From Desulfosporosinus acididurans (lineage in GTDB: Bacteria; Bacillota; Desulfitobacteriia; Desulfitobacteriales; Desulfitobacteriaceae), in NCBI RefSeq assembly GCF_001029285.1, contig NZ_LDZY01000005.1, forward strand, positions 248,001 through 312,000: a stretch of DNA of 64,000 nt, in the 5' to 3' direction. The notes beneath the pieces are model-generated. The model saw nothing but the letters and a program-made list of their open reading frames with translations. It was not told where the DNA came from and did no database searches. The position numbers and the translations under genes were made by a program. Shown one piece after another: positions 58,320 to 64,000 of the stretch (positions are counted from its first letter, which is position 1; every line of letters begins with the position of its first letter).

Positions 58320-58354
58320 AGTGAACTTGGTCGGCCAAAGCGAACCATCGGGGC
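58320..58354. repeat. Diverged dispersed repeat, copy B
   Basis: AGTGAACTTGGTCGGCCAAA followed by GCGAACCATCGGGGC resembles 46412-46446. The last four bases also form the first arm of the long hairpin at 58351-58399. Confidence 0.5.
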
Positions 58355-58399
58355 TTCGATAACGAAAGTGTCCTATGGACACTTTCGTCACCGAAGCCC
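58351..58399. repeat. Long palindromic hairpin
   Basis: GGGCTTCG ... ACGAAAGTGTCC pairs with GGACACTTTCGT ... CGAAGCCC: about 20 base pairs with one small internal loop and a TAT loop. No T run follows, so it is not a classic terminator; it may be a mobile palindrome or an mRNA stabilising stem after DUF3842. Confidence 0.75.
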
Positions 58400-58435
58400 T
58401 TAACACTCCCACTATATCATATTCCAAAGGACATC

Positions 58436-58861
58436 TCAGTTGCCGTTTTGATCGCTGGTAAATCTCCGCTCAACGTCAATAACCAAAGTTTCTATTAAAT
58501 GGGGTAACGGAATGCGCTGAACTCCAACAAATTGAATATTCCCCCGTTGAATTGGAATAAGTAACTTGTCAGCTTTGCTCTTCGCAATAGCGCCTGCCAT
58601 CCCCGATGTTATTTCCCCCAACAACCCATAAACCATAATTATTGCCGCTGAGCCAACAATGAGATCTACTCTATCGGCGTTATAGCAAATCGCCGATTCA
58701 CCAGAGGCCCCCTCGGTTGCCCCGGCACGTAACATGGCGCCCGTAGCTAAGGCGTTTGTTCCTAAGGCTAATATCTCCAATTCGGGAATTTTCTTTCGTA
58801 ATTGTTCAACAATATGCTTGCCTATTCCGCCGCCTTGCCCATCAATTACCGCTATACGCAT
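58436..58861 (-). CDS. DUF3842 family protein
   Basis: MRIAVIDGQGGGIGKHIVEQL begins the 141-residue protein with a Rossmann-like glycine stretch; GLLGEITSGMAGAI follows and the family is DUF3842, with unknown function, common in anaerobic Firmicutes. It is the last gene before the hyp operon in transcription order, 18 bases after hypE, and may belong to it. Confidence 0.8.
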   Translation of the reverse strand: MRIAVIDGQGGGIGKHIVEQLRKKIPELEILALGTNALATGAMLRAGATEGASGESAICYNADRVDLIVGSAAIIMVYGLLGEITSGMAGAIAKSKADKLLIPIQRGNIQFVGVQRIPLPHLIETLVIDVERRFTSDQNGN

Positions 58862-58879
58862 CGTACCCTCCTCCGCCTG

Positions 58880-59872
58880 TCAACATATCCGAGGAAGGTG
58901 TTCGCCTTCAAGCATACCGACAATTCTCTTTCCTCCCAGAGGAGTTTCCAAAAGCACAAGCCCGGGTTTTCCTTCTTGAACAACCCCGATTTGAGCTGCC
59001 CGATGTCCCAAAGGATGAGCATGCATCACCTGCAGGACGGATTCGACCGCCTCAGGCTTAACAATAACTAAGGCTTTTCCCTCATTAGCAAGATAAAGGG
59101 GGTCGAGCCCAAGCATATCGCAGGCCCCTTTTACCCCCGGAAGAATTGGTAACGACTCTTCCTTCAGGAGCATACTCACACCTGCTTGCTGCGCTAACTC
59201 ATTTAAGGTCGTTGCAACTCCGCCGCGAGTGGGATCACGCATACATTTTACTCCGACTTGGAAAAAGGAATCAATAAGCCCATTAAGAGGGGCGCAATCA
59301 CTCGTTACAGGCGTTTCAAACTCTAGGCCTTCCCGATCAGACAGAATGGCGATCTCATGATCCCCAATTGTTCCGGTAATAAGAATACCATCGCCGGGCT
59401 GGATCTGTTGGGGGTTAACAAAATATCTATTACTATATCCAATACCCGTTGTATTTATAAAAAGTTTATCGGCACTTCCGCGTTCCACAACTTTTGTATC
59501 CCCGCAGACAATACTAATACCTGCTTCCTTGGCAGTATCTGCTACACTCTGAATAATGCGTTCCAGTTCCTCTAAAGGCAACCCTTCTTCTAAAATCAGC
59601 GCTAATGATAAAAACTTCGGTGCTGCACCGCTTACCGCCAGGTCGTTAACTGTCCCGCATACGGCGAGTCTGCCGATATTTCCTCCGCGAAAAAACAAGG
59701 GAGAAACCACAAAAGAATCTGTCGTCACCGCCAGTTGCTCTTGCCCCGGCACGATCGTTGCATCGTTCATTTGATCTAAGAATGAATTTCCTAAATACTT
59801 TTGAAAAAGACTGTGTATTAATTCATGGCTCAGCCGCCCACCACTTCCATGGGCCATCATAATACGTTCCAT
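58880..59872 (-). CDS. hypE: Hydrogenase maturation protein HypE
   Basis: MERIMMAHGSGGRLSHELIHSLF and DPTRGGVATTLNELA identify this AIR-synthase-fold protein; the C-terminal PRIC carries the cysteine that HypF carbamoylates and HypE dehydrates to cyanide for the [NiFe] centre. Its ATG overlaps the hypD TAA by one base. Confidence 0.95.
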   Translation of the reverse strand: MERIMMAHGSGGRLSHELIHSLFQKYLGNSFLDQMNDATIVPGQEQLAVTTDSFVVSPLFFRGGNIGRLAVCGTVNDLAVSGAAPKFLSLALILEEGLPLEELERIIQSVADTAKEAGISIVCGDTKVVERGSADKLFINTTGIGYSNRYFVNPQQIQPGDGILITGTIGDHEIAILSDREGLEFETPVTSDCAPLNGLIDSFFQVGVKCMRDPTRGGVATTLNELAQQAGVSMLLKEESLPILPGVKGACDMLGLDPLYLANEGKALVIVKPEAVESVLQVMHAHPLGHRAAQIGVVQEGKPGLVLLETPLGGKRIVGMLEGEHLPRIC

Positions 59873-60969
59873 TAATCGTCGCTCCTTTGAGAATATCGGT
59901 AGTAAGCAGCGCAAGATCCTTCCGAAGAGACCATGCAGGGGCCTACAGGTTTAAGAGGAGTACAGCGTTTGCCAAACAAAGCACATTGTGTAGGATAAAT
60001 CCGGCCTTTCAAAACTTCACCGCATTGACATCCAGGCGTTTCCGGTGAATGGAAAACCGGCAAAGAATATTTCCGTATTGCATCCCAAGGGCCAAACTCC
60101 TCTCTGATTCCTAAGCCGCTCCCGGGGATTAAGCCCATCCCGCGCCATGAAGCGTCCACTGGTTCAAAAACTCTCTTCACAACCGTTTGGGCGTAAGGAT
60201 TTCCTTCGGCTTTGGCGACTCGACGATATTGAATCTCAATATCCGATCGTCCTTCTTCCCGTTGCCGAAGCAGCATTACTATAGCCTCCAAAATGTCAAG
60301 GGCTTCAAATCCCGTCACGACTCCCGGTTTACCAAATTCTTTAGCCATAAACTCGATTGGCTGAGTTCCGATAATGGCACAAACATGACCGGGATCCAGA
60401 AAAGCATCTACATCTAGTTGCTCATCTTCAGCTAATAATCTTAAAACAGGAGGGACAACTTTATGCATTGACAAAACACTAAAGTTATTAATTCCATCAC
60501 GTTGAGCAATTTCCAAACTGATAGCAACAGTTGGTGCTGTTGTTTCGAAGCCTACTCCCAGAAAAACGACATCCTTATCCGGGTTTTTATGAGCAATTTC
60601 CAAAGCATCCTGGGTTGAATAAACAACACGTACATCAGCGCCTTCTGCTTTCAAAGCCTGCAGATTCTTTTTACTGCCGGGGACCCTGATCATGTCGCCA
60701 AACGTCACGGTAATCATATTCGGCTGAGCAGCCAGATACAGGTAACGGTCAATATCACTGCTGTCAGTTACACAAACGGGACACCCGGGACCGGAAATTA
60801 AGCGGACGGTCGGCGGCAGTATATCCCTTAGCGCATTTTTAGCAATAGCAACAGTATGAGTCCCGCAAACTTCCATAATTGTAAAAGGCTCTGAAGCTAA
60901 GCGCTTTATTTCCTCTAAGTACTCTCCCGCCTTTGCTAAAACATCGTTACTCTCCTTCGGCATAGGCAT
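59872..60969 (-). CDS. hypD: Hydrogenase maturation protein HypD
   Basis: Signature segments are MEVCGTHTVAIAK, SGPGCPVCVT, GFETTAPT and the C-terminal CQCGEVLKG and CTPLKPVGPCMVSSEG, including the Fe-S cysteines. HypD with HypC carries the Fe(CN)2CO unit. The ATG at 60969, overlapping the hypC end, is used because GGAGG lies before it. Confidence 0.95.
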   Translation of the reverse strand: MPMPKESNDVLAKAGEYLEEIKRLASEPFTIMEVCGTHTVAIAKNALRDILPPTVRLISGPGCPVCVTDSSDIDRYLYLAAQPNMITVTFGDMIRVPGSKKNLQALKAEGADVRVVYSTQDALEIAHKNPDKDVVFLGVGFETTAPTVAISLEIAQRDGINNFSVLSMHKVVPPVLRLLAEDEQLDVDAFLDPGHVCAIIGTQPIEFMAKEFGKPGVVTGFEALDILEAIVMLLRQREEGRSDIEIQYRRVAKAEGNPYAQTVVKRVFEPVDASWRGMGLIPGSGLGIREEFGPWDAIRKYSLPVFHSPETPGCQCGEVLKGRIYPTQCALFGKRCTPLKPVGPCMVSSEGSCAAYYRYSQRSDD

Positions 60970-61177
60970 CGGCAACCTCCAATAATAATTCTTCTGTCTC
61001 TTTGGCACTCTGATCATCGACTACCCCAATGGCAAACCCTGCATGGACTAAAACATATTCGCCGATCCTTACCTCCGGTACCAGGTCAATGCTAATTATT
61101 CGTTCATTCCCCATCATATCCACTTTAGCAATAACACCGTCGATTGAGACAATTTTTGCTGGTATGGCTAAACACAT
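60947..61177 (-). CDS. hypC: Hydrogenase maturation chaperone HypC
   Basis: MCLAIPAKIVSIDG is the signature start with the essential Cys2; the 76 residues form an OB-like chaperone for the large-subunit precursor and HypD. Its ATG directly follows the hypF stop, and hypD overlaps its end, showing tight coupling. Confidence 0.95.
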   Translation of the reverse strand: MCLAIPAKIVSIDGVIAKVDMMGNERIISIDLVPEVRIGEYVLVHAGFAIGVVDDQSAKETEELLLEVADAYAEGE

Positions 61178-63547
61178 TTATAACACCTCATTTGCAATTA
61201 ATACTTGTCCGAAGGCCAGCCCGCCGTCTCCCGGCGGCAGTGTGCGTGAACGAATGACCTTGATGTTTTTATCCTTAAAGTTTTGCAGGACAGCCTCAGT
61301 GAGAAGTTTGTTTTGGAACACCCCTCCACTAAGAGCAAGCTGCCCATGATGTTGAAATTGCATAGCTAGTGCTGTAATAGCTCCGGCGATAGTCAGATGA
61401 AAACGATAGGCAATTTTCCCTCTGGATACTCCCTGAAGACAATCATGAACAATGGCTTGAAAAAGCGGCGCCACACCGAGAATATATTCGTTGCCTTCAA
61501 GTCTGATTTCATAAGGATACTCAGAAACGTCCTCTGTCCCTTCATTTTTTCCACCTGAATTAACTTGTCTGAGAAACAATGTTGCCGTACTCTCTAGTTC
61601 AATGGCAGCTTGTCCTTCGTACGTTACTTCAGTACATATCCCCAATAATCCGCTCAGCGCATCAAACAGCCGACCCGCGCTTGAGGTCTGAAAAATTTGA
61701 ATATCCTTTTCCAATTGGCGATCTAAGATCTTACGTTCGTTTGGAAGCAGGGAATGCCAAAGAGGCAGTGTTTTTGTCCATTCTTCACCTGTAAGGAGAG
61801 TTTTTAGGTAAGCATAAGCAATGCGCACAGGATGTTTGGCACCTGCATCACCTCCTGGCAGCGGTAAATATTCAAGATGTCCCTTGCGTTCATAACTTGC
61901 TGCATTCCCATAGAGAACTTCAAAGCCCCAGATACAACGATCCTCCCCAAAGCCTGTTCCGTCACAGATAATTCCCAAGGTTGGATCTGATAGTTCCCAC
62001 TCTCCCAGTACACTTGCTAAATGCGCATGATGATGCTGAATCGGAATTTTTGGCTGTTGTTCCTGTTCAAGAGCAAATCTTGTCGAATGATAATTTGGAT
62101 GCTGATCATAAGCAATCACAGTAGGAGTAACGTTGACGACCCGCTGGAAGGATTCCAATTCCTGCTGGAAACGCTCCATGGTCTCGAAACTCTCCATATC
62201 TCCAAGATACTGGCTTACAAAAGCCCGCTGATCATCGGCCAGACAAAAGGCATTCTTTAAATCTCCACCTAGTCCTAAAATTGACTTTTTTAACTTAGAT
62301 GAGGTTAAGGAAATGGGCAAAGGCACATAACCTCTGGCCCGTCGGAAATATACCGCTTCCCCTCCAATACGTTGGATAACAGAATCATCACAAGGATGAT
62401 AAATATCTCTGTCATGGACTAAAATATAATCCGCAATACCGTTGAGCAACGTTAGGGCCTCTTCATTGGTATATATCAAAGGACGTCCGCTGAGATTAGC
62501 ACTCGTCATAATCAAAAAATCTAAAGGGCCTTTAAAAAGGAGATGATGAATCGGCGTATAAGGCAACATCATCCCTAAGGTATGAATGCCGGGAGCAATG
62601 TTATCCGGCAATAAATTGGCCTGATTTTGATTTCGCTCCAGTATCACTATCGGTGCGGCCGGGCTGAGTAACAATTCCTCTTCTTTTTTATCGATCAGGA
62701 CTTCCTGGCGCGCCTTTTCTATGGAGCGTACCATGAGGGCGAAAGGTTTGGCCCCTCGTTCTTTGCGCTGGCGCAACCGCTCAATCGCCTCTCTGTTGCC
62801 TGCATCACAAACAAGATGAAACCCGCCTAAACCTTTAACAGCTAGAATTCCGCCTTGAACCAACTGATCGACGCCCATCCCCGGAATCAATCGGCCAGAG
62901 CTGTCCAACAATTGAACTTTAGGTCCACACTCCTCACAAGCAACAGGCTGGGCATGAAAACGCCGGTCTCGGGGATCTTGATATTCTGCCGCACAGGATT
63001 CACACATTGGAAACGTTGACATCGTTGTTTGGGCACGATCATAAGGTACATCGCGAATAATCGTATATCGTGGTCCGCAATTCGTACAATTGGTAAAAGG
63101 ATACCCAAAACGGCGATTGTTCTTATCTAAGATCTCATGCAAACAATCTTGGCATGTGGCGACATCGGGAGAGATTAAGACATCGGCATCTTGCTGGGCT
63201 TCGCTTCGGGTAATATGAAAAGAACAAAAATTTTCAAAGTTTGCCTCTTCAGTGCGGACCATTAATATTTTTGCTAAAGGCGGCGAATCGGAAACTAAAC
63301 GCTGAAGGAAACAATCCATGTTTTCTCCCTCTGCATGGATTGTCACTCCCTTACTTGAATTATTGACCCATCCTTTGAGGTTCAGTTCTTCGGCTAGTTT
63401 AAATACAAAGGGCCGAAAACCAACCCCTTGTACAATTCCATTCAAATAGATTTTCTTGGCTTTAGAGGTCATTTCCTTCTTCCAGCTTTCTAATTTCTTC
63501 ATCCAATTACTTTTAAATATATATTTTCTATCGTTGAACTCGTTCAT
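61178..63547 (-). CDS. hypF: Carbamoyltransferase HypF
   Basis: An acylphosphatase domain (LNGIVQGVGFRPFVFKLAEE) is followed by CxxC zinc fingers (CQDCLHE, CTNCGPR, CESCAAE, CEECGPK), a YrdC-like domain and a Kae1-like domain (HHHAHLASVLGE, CDGTGFGEDRCIWGFE, LSGGVFQN). HypF turns carbamoyl phosphate into the HypE thiocyanate precursor. The listed ATG may be replaced by one at 63472 where homology starts. It is the first gene of hypFCDE. Confidence 0.95.
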   Translation of the reverse strand: MNEFNDRKYIFKSNWMKKLESWKKEMTSKAKKIYLNGIVQGVGFRPFVFKLAEELNLKGWVNNSSKGVTIHAEGENMDCFLQRLVSDSPPLAKILMVRTEEANFENFCSFHITRSEAQQDADVLISPDVATCQDCLHEILDKNNRRFGYPFTNCTNCGPRYTIIRDVPYDRAQTTMSTFPMCESCAAEYQDPRDRRFHAQPVACEECGPKVQLLDSSGRLIPGMGVDQLVQGGILAVKGLGGFHLVCDAGNREAIERLRQRKERGAKPFALMVRSIEKARQEVLIDKKEEELLLSPAAPIVILERNQNQANLLPDNIAPGIHTLGMMLPYTPIHHLLFKGPLDFLIMTSANLSGRPLIYTNEEALTLLNGIADYILVHDRDIYHPCDDSVIQRIGGEAVYFRRARGYVPLPISLTSSKLKKSILGLGGDLKNAFCLADDQRAFVSQYLGDMESFETMERFQQELESFQRVVNVTPTVIAYDQHPNYHSTRFALEQEQQPKIPIQHHHAHLASVLGEWELSDPTLGIICDGTGFGEDRCIWGFEVLYGNAASYERKGHLEYLPLPGGDAGAKHPVRIAYAYLKTLLTGEEWTKTLPLWHSLLPNERKILDRQLEKDIQIFQTSSAGRLFDALSGLLGICTEVTYEGQAAIELESTATLFLRQVNSGGKNEGTEDVSEYPYEIRLEGNEYILGVAPLFQAIVHDCLQGVSRGKIAYRFHLTIAGAITALAMQFQHHGQLALSGGVFQNKLLTEAVLQNFKDKNIKVIRSRTLPPGDGGLAFGQVLIANEVL

Positions 63548-63869
63548 AGGCTAAACATTACCACTCCCACTTGTAGAAATGGGAGTCTTACGATTGGCTA
63601 AATAATGTTCAGAAACAATTATCTTGCAGACTAATTCTGATAACTCTCTTATTGTACACGCCAAACTCCTTATTCTACAAGTCTTTAGAAAGAAACCTTT
63701 TTTGTGAAAATATTTACTTGATCCAAATTTTGCTTAATTCTGAATAATTATTAAAAACATGCAGGAAATAAATAGGTTATCTCGAATATATGTCAATAAT
63801 AAAGAATTTCTATATTTTTACCCGTACGCAATAGGGGACAAGACATATTCAGGAGGTGTTCATCTAATT
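63548..63869. other. Divergent control region between hypF and the hydrogenase gene
   Basis: No gene of ordinary size is seen. The hypF side has an ACTCCCA/TGGGAGT hairpin (63563-63586), in which a GGGAGTGG ribosome site is part of the stem, and a four-codon ORF (63544-63558) whose TGA overlaps the hypF ATG. The hydrogenase side has AGGAGGTG 9 bases before its ATG and AT-rich sequence, in which I cannot pick one promoter with confidence. Confidence 0.5.
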
Positions 63870-64000
63870 ATGGGGAATTTTGATTTACTCAAGGTCAAAG
63901 GGGTTTCTCGGCGTGACTTCATGAAGTTGATTGGAGCAACTACAGCCGCGCTTGGATTACCCGAACTATTCGTACCCCAAGCAGCTTCAGCAATGGAACA
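63870..64000 (+). CDS. [NiFe] hydrogenase small subunit, Tat signal region (partial, cut by right edge)
   Basis: The reading frame from ATG at 63870 gives a short head, then SRRDFMKLIGATTAALGLP and PQAASAM, a twin-arginine signal with an A-x-A cleavage site. This exact style of leader belongs to small subunits of exported uptake-type [NiFe] hydrogenases (the RRDFMK motif), and the location opposite hypFCDE supports it. Only about 43 codons are visible, so another Tat-exported protein is possible. Confidence 0.7.
   Translation, partial: MGNFDLLKVKGVSRRDFMKLIGATTAALGLPELFVPQAASAME

Overview
The window looks like chromosomal DNA of an anaerobic, spore-forming, low-GC Gram-positive bacterium of the Peptococcaceae/Desulfitobacteriaceae type (Desulfosporosinus- or Desulfitobacterium-like; inferred from gene content and order, no search was run). 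The evidence is the Bacillus-like housekeeping order (rarA / Rrf2 regulator / cysteine desulfurase / mnmA; alaS-ireB-ruvX-DUF1292; hisS-aspS with a T-box; relA-apt-recJ; secDF-yajC-tgt-queA-ruvBAC), sporulation-type genes (SpoIID-like, YjcZ-like micropeptides), and a hydrogenase maturation set (hypFCDE) facing a Tat-exported [NiFe] hydrogenase small subunit. Almost all genes lie on the minus strand; the exceptions are a MoxR/VWA pair, rarA and the hydrogenase gene.

Region 1 (1-13.1 kb) is AT-rich accessory DNA that ends in a decayed IS3-type transposase remnant. It holds one minus-strand cluster. Read in transcription order it encodes a membrane HD-GYP c-di-GMP phosphodiesterase-like sensor with a cysteine-rich tail, a GH114-like polygalactosaminidase without a signal peptide, a PelF-type glycosyltransferase carrying a duplicated TPR module, two DivIVA-like coiled-coil proteins, a PelG-like multispanning transporter, two paralogous 651-residue GT-C-like membrane proteins, and a secreted choice-of-anchor-A surface protein that runs off the left edge. 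I read it as a Pel-like exopolysaccharide machine with its own DivIVA-type positioning factors and a c-di-GMP turnover enzyme. It lacks recognisable PelA-deacetylase, PelB, PelD and PelE in this window. This is the best candidate for an undescribed system.

Region 2 (13.3-32.3 kb) carries a tandem DUF4911 pair, a U32 tRNA-hydroxylation-type protein ending in a 12-copy ACTT microsatellite, the MoxR/VWA pair, mltG, a VanW lipoprotein, DUF1292, ruvX, a ferredoxin-fused aldo/keto reductase, ireB, alaS with what looks like a decayed T-box leader, an AI-2E-type permease, a PRC-barrel protein with a zinc-ribbon partner, and the Fe-S/thiouridine operon (Rrf2 regulator, iscS, iscU/nifU, mnmA) divergent from rarA.

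Region 3 (32.3-46.4 kb) carries trxA behind a CsoR-type repressor, aspS and hisS behind a T-box whose specifier reads as GAC (Asp), a metallo-hydrolase, dtd, relA, apt, recJ, a cation diffusion facilitator, a small membrane protein, an array of four YjcZ-like micropeptide genes, and a lipoprotein polysaccharide deacetylase.

Region 4 (46.5-64 kb) carries secF, secD, an HD protein, yajC, tgt, queA, a SpoIID-like protein, ruvB, ruvA, ruvC, a small membrane-anchored protein, yebC, cysK, a DUF3842 protein, hypE, hypD, hypC and hypF, and then the divergent start of a [NiFe] hydrogenase small subunit cut by the right edge. No tRNA, rRNA, CRISPR array or intact insertion sequence was recognised.
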